NCBI RefSeq assembly: GCF_012999535.1
Contig: NZ_JABBWV010000002.1
Location: forward strand, 620,001 to 684,000
Direction of reading: 5' to 3'
DNA from: Microbispora sp. H11081
GTDB taxonomy: Bacteria; Actinomycetota; Actinomycetes; Streptosporangiales; Streptosporangiaceae
DNA length: 64,000 nucleotides
Positions within the stretch are counted from its first letter, which is position 1, and every line of letters starts with the position of its first letter. This document shows positions 32,795-40,691 of the stretch, piece after piece. The position numbers were made by a program, and so were the translations under genes. Below the pieces are notes generated by a model. That model saw nothing but the letters and a program-made list of their open reading frames with translations. It ran no database searches and was not told the DNA's origin.

Positions 32795-35035
32795 CACGGC
32801 GCCGGAGCCGTCGCGCCGGGCGGACCTGACGCGCGGCGAGACGGGAGCGGGCGGCGGCTGGTTGGAGCGCCGCTCCAGCGCGATCGCCACCGGCCCGGCC
32901 ACGAAGGACGAGGACAGCGTGCCCACGACGATGCCCAGCAGCAGGGCCACGGCGAAGTCCCGCAGCGAGTCGCCGCCGAACACCGCGAGCGCGGCCAGGA
33001 TGAACAGCGCCCCGAGCCCGGTGTTGACCGTACGTGGCGCGGTCTGCAGGATCGCGGCGTTCACCACGCGGGAGAACCGCTCGCCGCGCCGCACCGGCCA
33101 CAGCTCCCGCACCCGGTCGAACAGCACGACCTTGTCGTTGACCGAATAACCGATGATCGTGAGCATCGCGGCCAGGAACACCCCGTCGATCGGCTTGCCC
33201 ATCCAGGCGAACGCGCCGACGACGACGGCCGCGTCGACGAATAGCGCCGCCACGGCCGCGGTGCCGAACGTCCACCGGAACCGGAACGCCAGGTAGGCGA
33301 GTTGCGCGGCGAGCGCGACGGCGAGCGCGATGATCGCGTTGCGGCGCAGTTCCTCGCCCAGGCTGGGCCCGATGAGCTCGTCGCGCTGCTTGGTGACCTC
33401 GCCGACCTGCCGGTCCAGCGCCTCCTCCATGCGGACCACGTCGTCGGCGCTGATCTGCCCGGTACGCACCGAGATCGCGTCGTCCGACCGCTGCACGACG
33501 GCCGAGGGGAACCCGGCGTCCGCCACCGCCTGCCTGGCCGCGGCGACGTCGGCGGGCCTGCTCGTGCCGAACTCGACGAGCCGGCCGCCGGTGAACTCGA
33601 CGCCGTAGTTGAGGCCACGGGTGACCAGTCCCGCGCCCGCGAGCACGAGCAGCCCCGCGGCGACGGCGAGCCACAGCCGCCTGCGCCCCATGAGATCCGG
33701 GTCTCGCCGGTTCAGCCAGGTCCTGACCCGGCCGATGGACCCGATGCCGGACGCCCGCGGGCCGATCCTGGAGATCAGGGCGGCGGTGAGCACCCGGGTG
33801 ATCAGCATGGCCGAGACCAGCGAGGCGAGCACGCCGATGGCCAGGGTCACGCCGAAGCCCTTGACCGGCCCGGAGGCCAGCCAGAACAGCAGCCCGGCGG
33901 CGAGCAGTGTGGTGATGTTGGAGTCGGCGATCGCGCTCCAGGCGTTCTTGAAGCCCCGTTCGAGTGCCGCCTTCAGGCCTCGCTTCGGCGTCGCGGCGTA
34001 CTCCTCCCTGGCCCGTTCGAAGACCAGCACGTTGGCGTCCACCGCCATGCCGATCGCCAGCACGAACCCGGCCAGGCCGGGCAGGGTGAGGGTGGCCCCC
34101 ATGGCCACGAGCCCGGCGTACGAGATCAGGCCGTAGCAGGCGAGCGCGACCGCGGCCAGCACGCCCACCAGGCGGTAGACGACGCCGATGAACAACGCGG
34201 TCAGGATCACCCCGACGATGCCGGCTTTGGCGCTCGCCTCGATGGCGTCGGCGCCGAGGGTCGGGCCGACCGTGCGCTGCTCGACCAGCTCCAGCGGGAC
34301 GGGGAGCGAGCCGCCCTTGATCAGCACCGCGAGGTTCTGCGCCTCCTGGGCGGTGAACGACCCGGTGATCTGCGTGGTGCCGCCGGAGATCCCCGCCTCA
34401 CAGGCGATCGACTCGTCCACCTGCGGCGAGGAGATGATCTCGTTGTCGAGGACGATGGCGACGCGGCGCTTGTGGTCGCCGGGAGGCGCGCAGGCCGCCT
34501 TCGCGGTTAGCTCACGCCACGGTCCCGGCTCCTTGAAGTCGATCGTGACGAACCAGCCCGGCCCCATCTGGGGGTCGGTGCGCGCGGCCGCGTCGGTGAC
34601 GCCGGCCCCGCTGAGCGCGACCGGGCCGAGCTTCAGCCGCTGGCCGCTCTCGTCGGCGATCGCGTCCTTGTCGCCCTCCTCGGCGGGGCCGTCCACGGAG
34701 TGGAAGTTGAGCTGGGCGGTCTTGCCGATGACCGCGGCGGCCTCGCGCGGGTCGAGCACGCCGGGCAGTTCCACGATGATCCGCTTCTCGCCGGAGCGGA
34801 CCAGGGTGGGGTCGACGACTCCGAGGGCGTCTGCCCTGCGCCGGAGCACGTCGAGGGCACGGTCGGTGGCGTCGGCGTCCGCCTTGACCGTGGGAGAGTC
34901 TCTCGTCTCGAAGACGAGCTGGGTGCCGCCGCGCAGGTCGAGGCCGAGGCGCGGGGCCATGGTGAGGGCGAGCAGCAATGAGGTCGCGATGACGGCGAGC
35001 GCCGCCACCGCACGCCACAGGGGCGCACGGGACAT
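32789..35035 (-). CDS. secDF: Fused protein-export protein SecDF
   Basis: The product is 748 residues joining SecD (about 1-435) and SecF (about 440-730), 12 membrane helices in all. Motifs: APRLGLDLRGGTQLVF (D1), FVLAIGMAVDANVLVFERAR (D4), YGVEFTGGRL (F1) and GYSVNDKVVLFDRVRE (F4). SecDF uses the proton gradient to pull exported proteins from SecYEG. Actinomycetes usually have separate secD and secF beside ruvB; a fused gene away from that locus is a second, accessory copy (inference). GGAGG lies 4 bases before the ATG. A small secreted protein is encoded just upstream on the same strand. Confidence 0.95.
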   Translation of the reverse strand: MSRAPLWRAVAALAVIATSLLLALTMAPRLGLDLRGGTQLVFETRDSPTVKADADATDRALDVLRRRADALGVVDPTLVRSGEKRIIVELPGVLDPREAAAVIGKTAQLNFHSVDGPAEEGDKDAIADESGQRLKLGPVALSGAGVTDAAARTDPQMGPGWFVTIDFKEPGPWRELTAKAACAPPGDHKRRVAIVLDNEIISSPQVDESIACEAGISGGTTQITGSFTAQEAQNLAVLIKGGSLPVPLELVEQRTVGPTLGADAIEASAKAGIVGVILTALFIGVVYRLVGVLAAVALACYGLISYAGLVAMGATLTLPGLAGFVLAIGMAVDANVLVFERAREEYAATPKRGLKAALERGFKNAWSAIADSNITTLLAAGLLFWLASGPVKGFGVTLAIGVLASLVSAMLITRVLTAALISRIGPRASGIGSIGRVRTWLNRRDPDLMGRRRLWLAVAAGLLVLAGAGLVTRGLNYGVEFTGGRLVEFGTSRPADVAAARQAVADAGFPSAVVQRSDDAISVRTGQISADDVVRMEEALDRQVGEVTKQRDELIGPSLGEELRRNAIIALAVALAAQLAYLAFRFRWTFGTAAVAALFVDAAVVVGAFAWMGKPIDGVFLAAMLTIIGYSVNDKVVLFDRVRELWPVRRGERFSRVVNAAILQTAPRTVNTGLGALFILAALAVFGGDSLRDFAVALLLGIVVGTLSSSFVAGPVAIALERRSNQPPPAPVSPRVRSARRDGSGAVL

Positions 35036-35071
35036 GAAGCCTCCACAGGGGCGGTACGAGAGGAAAAGGTC

Positions 35072-35464
35072 TCAGTACGCCGTGGAGGGGGGAGCGCGGG
35101 CCGTGGCGGCCCCGCGCGGGCACTGGGCGGGCGGGTCGTCGTGGTGCGGCCCGGCCCTGGTGACCCGGGTGCCGCCACGCGGCGCCGCGGGGTTGGGCAG
35201 CACGACAGGCCCGCCGGACACCCAGTGGCCGCCGTGGCCCGCCTGGGCGTGGGGCGCGTCGCCCGGGGCCGGTCGTGTGGCGTGGGAAGGGGCGCAGACC
35301 CGCGTGTCCGCGGGCCGTAGGTCGCCCGCCGCGGCCGCGTGCTGAGCGGCCGCGTGACGAGGCGTCTCCCACACGTGCGTGGACGCGGACGCGGGGGCGC
35401 CGCCGGCGGTCAGGAGGATCGCGTGCAGCAGGATCAGCAGCGTGGCGGTCAGCCCGCGTCGCAC
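35072..35464 (-). CDS. Small secreted His/Pro-rich protein upstream of secDF
   Basis: The product is 130 residues. A signal peptide (RRGLTATLLILLHAILLTAGGAP, cleavage near ASA) leads a mature part of about 100 residues rich in His, Ala and Pro, with HAQAGHGGH. No family is recognised. GTG 35464 has GGGAGG 8 bases upstream. The gap to secDF is 36 bases with no terminator, so they are probably co-transcribed. It may be a metal-binding or export-linked protein (speculative). Confidence 0.65.
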   Translation of the reverse strand: MRRGLTATLLILLHAILLTAGGAPASASTHVWETPRHAAAQHAAAAGDLRPADTRVCAPSHATRPAPGDAPHAQAGHGGHWVSGGPVVLPNPAAPRGGTRVTRAGPHHDDPPAQCPRGAATARAPPSTAY

Positions 35465-35643
35465 GATCGATCCCTCCCTTCCGCGTTCCCCTGGTTACCG
35501 GTCCTCCGGCCACCGTAGCGAGTAACGCGCCCGGGTGCCCAATGGCCGAGCGGAGGTGACCACCGAGGGGAAACGGGTACGTAGGACGAATGGCAGGAAA
35601 CGGGCGGCGGAAAACGCAAGTGACCGTTTCGCGAAGGTGGGTT

Positions 35644-36021
35644 ATGGTCGGTCACATGGCGACCTCACGACGTGACAAGTGCGGGTCCACCGCCTTCACG
35701 TTGGTGGTGGGCCTGCTCATGCTCGCCCTCGCCCTGGTCGCCTCCACCCCCGCGTGGTTCGGCGGGGATCCCGCTCAACGCGCGCCGCAGGCCGCCGCCG
35801 AGGTGTGGACGCCGGGGGCGTGGACGCCGCAGTCGGCGACCCTGCCCGCGGGCCCGGCCGCTCCGGAGCACCTGCCGTCCCCGTCCCGGCCGCGCCTCGC
35901 CATGGCCGCGGCTCCCCTCTCCGCCCCCGCGCCCGCCCCGAGCCACGAGGACATCGTCCTCAGCCCGCAGCAGACCGGGCATCGCACCGCGGGCTCGCGC
36001 AGCCCGCCACAGGCCCTGTGA
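35644..36021 (+). CDS. Small protein with one membrane segment
   Basis: The product is about 125 residues: a charged N-terminus (ATSRRDKCGST), one membrane helix (TLVVGLLMLALALVAS) and a Pro/Ala-rich outside tail. ATG 35644 follows GAAGGTGG; an in-frame ATG at 35656 is possible and an earlier one at 35590 is less likely. It is divergent from the secreted protein upstream of secDF. The composition is like low-complexity anchored tails. Function unknown. Confidence 0.5.
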   Translation: MVGHMATSRRDKCGSTAFTLVVGLLMLALALVASTPAWFGGDPAQRAPQAAAEVWTPGAWTPQSATLPAGPAAPEHLPSPSRPRLAMAAAPLSAPAPAPSHEDIVLSPQQTGHRTAGSRSPPQAL

Positions 36022-36241
36022 CACGGGCTCCCTCGCCGCGCGCCTGACCGCCACCCGGTCACGGCGGCCTTTGGCGCATCCGCGCCCCGCCCTTGGCGGT
36101 CGTCGCGGCGCGCTCCCGTGCGGGGCTCCCCTCTCGTCCCGCGGGCCCTGCCCGCGTACCCGTCTCGCGCACCGGCGATCCGGTGCGCCGAAGGCGCGCG
36201 CCCGCGCGCCGACTCACCCTTCACCTGGAGTGATGCCGCTT
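36022..36241. other. Gene-free interval upstream of the DksA-like/MreB-like operon
   Basis: 220 bases, GC-rich. It should hold the promoter of the operon, but I see no clear -35/-10 pair. Several CGCGCG-type stretches give only weak secondary structure. Confidence 0.45.
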
Positions 36242-36529
36242 ATGGCAGAGATCAGGTCGCCACGCCTCCTCATGGAGGAGTGCGGGCGGTACACCGCGCA
36301 GCTGTCCGAGCTGCGCACGCTGCTCGAGGAACGGCTCCGCGCGGCCAGGGCCGAGCGGGCCAGGACGCGCGACGTCGCCGCGATCGAGGCGGCCCTGGAA
36401 CGCATGGACCAGGGCCTCTACGGCACGTGCACCCGATGCGAGGTGCTGCTGCCGCTCGACCGGCTCCGGCGGGCGCCGCATGTCCAGCAGTGCGCGGCCT
36501 GCGCGGGCGAGACCCGGATGTCGGCATGA
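36242..36529 (+). CDS. TraR/DksA-type zinc-finger protein (first copy)
   Basis: The product is 95 residues: an N-terminal helical hairpin (coiled coil, about 10-58) and a C-terminal C4 zinc finger with Cys63, Cys66, Cys84 and Cys87 (CTRC ... CAAC). DksA-like proteins reach into the secondary channel of RNA polymerase. The short actinobacterial members are mostly uncharacterised. The start is ATG 36242 (ATG 36233 is in frame but lies too close to the GGAG at 36227-36230). Its stop overlaps the next start as ATGA. Confidence 0.82.
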   Translation: MAEIRSPRLLMEECGRYTAQLSELRTLLEERLRAARAERARTRDVAAIEAALERMDQGLYGTCTRCEVLLPLDRLRRAPHVQQCAACAGETRMSA

Positions 36530-37308
36530 CAGCCCTCGCCCTCGACCTCGGCACCGCGCGGATCCGGCTGATGCGGCCGGGCAGCACGGCGATCGAGGAA
36601 CGGCCTTCCGCGTGCGGCGATCCCGGCGCGCGCCGCTGGCCGGTCCGGCACGGCATGGTCGCCGACATGCCCGGATGCGCGCGGCTGGTCCGCACGGCGC
36701 TGCGGGACGTGGAGGCCGATCCGCACCGGCCTCTCGAACGCGTCCTGGTCGGCGTGCCCGTCGCGGCCACGCGACTGGACCGGCGAGCCGCGTACACGGC
36801 GGTCCGCAGCGCGGTCCGCTGCCGGGTGACGATGGTCGAGGAGCCCCTGGCCGCGGCCGTCGGCTGCGGCGTGGACCTCGCCGATCCGAGGCCCCGGCTC
36901 CTGCTCGACGCGGGGGCGGGGATCGCCGAGGCCGTCGTCATCCGGGCCGGCGAGATCGCCGACGCCGGCGCCGTACAGGCCGGTGCGGGCGACCCGGCCG
37001 AAGGCGCAGGCTGCCCGCCGTACGCGCGGGAACGCGTCGTCGCGATGGTCGCCGACCTGGTCGCGCGCGTTCCCGCCGCCCTGCGGGCCGCCCTCAGGCA
37101 GCGGGGCCTGCTGATCACGGGAGGTGGTGCCCGCGACCCGGAGCTGGCCCGCAGGCTCTGCGCGGACCTGCGGATGACAGTCAGCCCCGCGGCCGATCCC
37201 GCCAACGCGACCGTCAGAGGACTGGCATGCCTCCTGTCCACGGTCGAGCACCGCACCCCCGGCATGTCTGCCATAGGACGAGAGGACGTCGACGATGACC
37301 ACAAGTGA
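36526..37308 (+). CDS. Short MreB-like (actin-fold) protein
   Basis: The product is 260 residues. The actin-fold nucleotide motifs are visible: ALDLGTARIRL (phosphate 1), VGVPVAATRLDRRA, VEEPLAAAVGCGVDL, LLLDAGAGIAEAVVI (phosphate 2) and ITGGGARDPELARRL (adenosine). It is about 80 residues shorter than MreB, probably lacking much of one subdomain, so polymer formation is doubtful. It lies between two DksA-like zinc-finger genes, overlapping both (ATGA in front, 14 bases behind). The whole is translated as a unit. Function unknown; an MreB-type role in cell shape is not implied. Confidence 0.82.
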   Translation: MTALALDLGTARIRLMRPGSTAIEERPSACGDPGARRWPVRHGMVADMPGCARLVRTALRDVEADPHRPLERVLVGVPVAATRLDRRAAYTAVRSAVRCRVTMVEEPLAAAVGCGVDLADPRPRLLLDAGAGIAEAVVIRAGEIADAGAVQAGAGDPAEGAGCPPYARERVVAMVADLVARVPAALRAALRQRGLLITGGGARDPELARRLCADLRMTVSPAADPANATVRGLACLLSTVEHRTPGMSAIGREDVDDDHK

Positions 37309-37633
37309 CGAGTTCACCGAGATCAGCAGGCCGCAGATGCAGGCCATGCGCGCGGACCTGGAGGAGCAGCTCCAGTGGCGCGAGGTGCAGCTGCGTGACT
37401 TGCGCACCGCCGTCGACGGCGGCAACGACGGCACGGCCAGGCTCGCCCTGCTCGCCGACGTCGCCGCCACGGAACGGGCGGTCGCCGAGCTGCGCAAGGC
37501 GCTGGAGCGGATCGAGGAGGGCAGCTACGGCCAGTGCGCCGACTGCGCCGCGGCCATCCCCTTCGGCCGGCTCAAGATCCGGCCCATGGCCCGCTACTGC
37601 ATCACCTGCCAGCGGCGTCACGAGGCCCGCTGA
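37295..37633 (+). CDS. TraR/DksA-type zinc-finger protein (second copy)
   Basis: The product is 112 residues: a longer coiled coil (about 12-75) and a C4 zinc finger with Cys81, Cys84, Cys102 and Cys105 (CADC ... CITC), followed by the basic tail QRRHEAR. It resembles the stand-alone DksA-like proteins of actinobacteria. The ATG at 37295 lies inside the end of the MreB-like gene. A terminator follows. It is related to the copy two genes upstream but clearly diverged. Confidence 0.87.
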   Translation: MTTSDEFTEISRPQMQAMRADLEEQLQWREVQLRDLRTAVDGGNDGTARLALLADVAATERAVAELRKALERIEEGSYGQCADCAAAIPFGRLKIRPMARYCITCQRRHEAR

Positions 37634-37645
37634 CGCGGCGCGTAC

Positions 37646-37677
37646 CCTCCGCCCCCGGACGACGCCGGGGGCGGAGG
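37646..37677 (+). terminator. Terminator after the DksA-like/MreB-like operon
   Basis: A perfect 13-base stem (37646-37658 with 37665-37677) has a 6-base loop, 12 bases past the stop codon. No U-run. Confidence 0.75.
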
Positions 37678-37747
37678 CGCGCTCGCTCGCGCGGCACACC
37701 ATCATGGTCGGGAACCGACCGACGCGAGCGACACGGAGAACTCCCCC

Positions 37748-38914
37748 ATGAGCAACGAGGTCCTGGACGCGGTGCGCACGCTGCTGCCGAACATCGCCGA
37801 GCGGGCCCGGCGCACCGACGAGGACCGCAGGGTCCCCGCCGAGTCGATCGGGGAGCTGACCCGGGCCGGGGTCTTCCGGATGCTGCAGCCCAGCAGGCAC
37901 GGCGGCGCGGAGAGCGATCCCGTGAAGTTCTACGAGGTGGTCAGGGAGATCTCGGCGGTGTGCGGCTCCACCGGCTGGACCGTCGCCGTCCTCGGGGTGC
38001 ACCCCTGGCAGCTCGCCCTGTTCGACGAGGCCGCCCAGGACGAGGTGTGGGGCGGCGACCAGGACGCGCTGATGTCCTCGTCGTACGCGCCGGTCGGGCG
38101 GCTCGTCCCCGCCGAGGGCGGCTACCGGCTGTCGGGCCGGTGGCGGTTCTCCTCCGGCTGCGAGCACGCCTCGTGGGCGCTGCTCGGCGGCCTGGTCCTC
38201 GGCGACCAGGGCAGGCCGGTCGACTTCATGACCGTGCTGGTGCCCCGCTCCGACTACCTCATCGAGGACGTGTGGGACGTCATCGGGCTGCGCGGCACGG
38301 GCAGCAACGACATCCTCGTCGAGGACGCCTTCGTGCCCGCGCACCGCGTGACCCGCAACCAGGACCTGGCGCAGATGCGCGGCCCCGGCCTGAAGGTGAA
38401 CACCGGCCCGCTCTACCGCATCCCGTTCGGCACGGTGTTCACCACCACGATCACGGCCCCGGTCATCGGGATGGCGGCCGGCTGCTACCGGTCGTACGTG
38501 ACCGCCATGCGGGACCGCGTACGGCTCAGCCTGGGCGGCGGCCGGTTCGCCGAGGACCAGTTCGCGCAGGTCGCGGTCGCCCGGGCGGCGTCGGAGATCG
38601 ACGCGGCGATCCTGCAGACCGACCGCAACGTGCGGGAGGTGTACGAGCACGCGGTGCGGGACGAGACGATCCCCGTCGAGCTGCGGCTGCGGGTGCGCCG
38701 CGACCAGGTGCGCGCCACCGAGCGGGCGCTGGAGGCGATCGACATCCTGTTCAAGACCGCCGGGGGCAACTCGCTCAGCCGGGGCAACCCGATCGAGCGG
38801 GCCTGGCGCGACGCCCACGCGGGCAGCGTCCACGTGGCCAACGACGTCGAACGCGCACTCGCGATGTTCGGCAGGGGCGAGTTCGGCCTGACCGTCGAGG
38901 ACAACATGATCTGA
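37748..38914 (+). CDS. Flavin-dependent monooxygenase, HsaA-like oxygenase component
   Basis: The product is 388 residues with the acyl-CoA-dehydrogenase fold but none of that family's end signature. AGVFRMLQPSRHGGAESDP, SGRWRFSSGCEHASWALLGG and GLRGTGSNDILVEDAFVP are the blocks of group D two-component monooxygenases such as HsaA and HpaB-like phenol hydroxylases. FADH2 must come from a separate reductase; the HsaB-like gene at 30962 is the obvious candidate in this window. There are no other steroid or phenol ring-cleavage genes nearby. The terminator upstream makes it a separate unit. Confidence 0.87.
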   Translation: MSNEVLDAVRTLLPNIAERARRTDEDRRVPAESIGELTRAGVFRMLQPSRHGGAESDPVKFYEVVREISAVCGSTGWTVAVLGVHPWQLALFDEAAQDEVWGGDQDALMSSSYAPVGRLVPAEGGYRLSGRWRFSSGCEHASWALLGGLVLGDQGRPVDFMTVLVPRSDYLIEDVWDVIGLRGTGSNDILVEDAFVPAHRVTRNQDLAQMRGPGLKVNTGPLYRIPFGTVFTTTITAPVIGMAAGCYRSYVTAMRDRVRLSLGGGRFAEDQFAQVAVARAASEIDAAILQTDRNVREVYEHAVRDETIPVELRLRVRRDQVRATERALEAIDILFKTAGGNSLSRGNPIERAWRDAHAGSVHVANDVERALAMFGRGEFGLTVEDNMI

Positions 38915-38945
38915 GCGGCCGGGTCGCGCTCGGCCACTCCAAGGA

Positions 38946-38995
38946 TTGACGCGCGGTCAGCAAACTGTAAAGTTACTTTCCTGAGAGCGCTCTCA
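38946..38995 (+). promoter_or_regulatory. Promoter of the GH64 glucanase gene with a LacI-type palindrome at the start point
   Basis: TTGACG (38946-38951), a 16-base spacer and TAAAGT (38968-38973) form a promoter. The perfect 14-base palindrome TGAGAGCGCTCTCA (38982-38995) lies over about +2 to +15. It differs from the known CebR box TGGGAGCGCTCCCA at only the two symmetric positions 3 and 12. A LacI/CebR-type sugar repressor is the natural candidate. Confidence 0.78.
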
Positions 38996-39031
38996 TGGCT
39001 TGTCTTCTCACCCCCCGAGAGGAGCCGGGAG

Positions 39032-40660
39032 ATGCACATGTCGTCGCGGCGCCGGCAGCGAGCCCTGCTCGCCGTCGTCCTGCTGATCCAGCCGGTGGTC
39101 CTCGCCGCCGGACAGCGGGCGGCGGACGCCGCCGTCACGCGGTTGCCGTTCACGATCACCAACAACTCCGGCCGGGGCGACGCGACGTACGTCTACGTCG
39201 TCGCCCGAAACTCGGCCACCGGCCAGCAGGGGTACGTGGACGCCTCGGGAACGTGGCGCGCGTACTCCTTCCCCTCGTCGATCCCCAACGGGCCCGTCCC
39301 CGCGCCGGACGTCTCGATCCCCGGGCCGGGCAACGGGGCCGGCACGACGATCACGCTGCCGCCGAAGCTGTCCGGCGGCCGCGTCTACCTGTCCATGGGC
39401 GCGAAGCTGCGGTTCTTCCTGACCACGAACGGACTGGTCGAGCCCGCGCCCTGGGTCGACAGCGACCCGAACGCCGGCATCCTCTACGACTGGACGGAGT
39501 TCGCCCGGACGAGCAACGGCGGCGCGGGCATCTTCATCAACTCGACCACGGTCGACATGTTCAGCATCCCGGTGACGGTCAGCGTCAAGGACGCCTCAGG
39601 CGGCACCCAGACGCAGGGCATCGCCGGCAACCGCGCCGGCATTCTCAGCGCGTTCGCCGGCCTGGGGTCGCCGTGGGCGGCCCTGACGACGACGAGGGCC
39701 TCCGACGGTCTCCCGCTGCGCGTGCTCGCGCCCGTGCACGCCATCGCCAAGGGCCTGTTCCCGTCGACGTATCTCGACTCCTACGTGAACGGGGTGTGGT
39801 CCTACTACGCCACGCGCCCGTTGACCGTGCAGACGTCGCTGGGCACGTTCACCGGCACCACCAGCGGCACGAACTGGACGTTCAGGAACGCGTCCGGCGC
39901 CGTCATCGGCACGCTCACCAAACCGTCCACGAGCGACGTCTTCGCGTGCTCGGGCGGCACGCAACCGCCGAACCAGCCCGACCAGCCCGCCATCCTCGCG
40001 GTCGGCGCCCGGGTGTGCGCCGCGCTCAATCGCGCGACGCTCTCGACTGCCGGCCGGGTCATGTACGACACCCAGCCGACGACGGACGCGACGAGGTTCT
40101 ACGGGCAGCCCGCGTCGAACCTGTTCAGCAAGACGATCCACGCCAACTCGCTGAACGGCCTGGCCTACGGCTTCTCCTACGACGACGTCGGCGGGTTCGC
40201 CCCGACGATCGACCAGCCCAACCCGTCGTCGGCCGGGATGACGATCGGGAGCTTCGGCGGGGGCACAGGAGGCACGGGCGGCGCGAACATCATCGGCCCC
40301 GGCGGCAAGTGCGTCGACGTGGCGGGCGACGACACGGGCGGCAACGGCGCGCCGGTGCAGTTGTGGGACTGCCAGTCCTACGCGAAGGACCAGTTCTGGA
40401 GCTGGAGCGGCCAGACGGTGCGCACCCTCGGCCGCTGCCTCGACGTGCAGTCGGGCGGCACCGCCAACGGCACCCCGCTGCAGCTCTACGACTGCAACGA
40501 CACGGGAGCCCAGAACTGGGTGCGGCTGTCCGACGGGTCGATCCGGAATCCCCAGTCCGGCCGGTGCGTCGACTCGCCCGGCGGCGCGACCGGCAACGGC
40601 ACCCGCCTCCAGATCTACGACTGCAACGGCACGCCCGCACAGCGCTTCGCCGTGCGGTGA
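39032..40660 (+). CDS. Secreted GH64 beta-1,3-glucanase with ricin-B (CBM13) module
   Basis: The product is 542 residues. A signal peptide (to about residue 33) precedes a thaumatin-like GH64 domain (about 37-405; SMGAKLRFFLTTN, ILYDWTEFA with the catalytic Glu/Asp region, and HANSLNGLAYGFSYDDVGGF), a Gly-rich linker, then a ricin-B lectin of three repeats each with a C-x-D-V/S and QLYDC-type strand. Relatives release laminaripentaose from beta-1,3-glucan, so it attacks fungal walls. AGAGGAG lies upstream of ATG 39032. Control by the palindrome upstream is likely. Confidence 0.94.
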   Translation: MHMSSRRRQRALLAVVLLIQPVVLAAGQRAADAAVTRLPFTITNNSGRGDATYVYVVARNSATGQQGYVDASGTWRAYSFPSSIPNGPVPAPDVSIPGPGNGAGTTITLPPKLSGGRVYLSMGAKLRFFLTTNGLVEPAPWVDSDPNAGILYDWTEFARTSNGGAGIFINSTTVDMFSIPVTVSVKDASGGTQTQGIAGNRAGILSAFAGLGSPWAALTTTRASDGLPLRVLAPVHAIAKGLFPSTYLDSYVNGVWSYYATRPLTVQTSLGTFTGTTSGTNWTFRNASGAVIGTLTKPSTSDVFACSGGTQPPNQPDQPAILAVGARVCAALNRATLSTAGRVMYDTQPTTDATRFYGQPASNLFSKTIHANSLNGLAYGFSYDDVGGFAPTIDQPNPSSAGMTIGSFGGGTGGTGGANIIGPGGKCVDVAGDDTGGNGAPVQLWDCQSYAKDQFWSWSGQTVRTLGRCLDVQSGGTANGTPLQLYDCNDTGAQNWVRLSDGSIRNPQSGRCVDSPGGATGNGTRLQIYDCNGTPAQRFAVR

Positions 40661-40691
40661 AGATCCCGGCCCGTAGCTCATTGCCTGTAGC

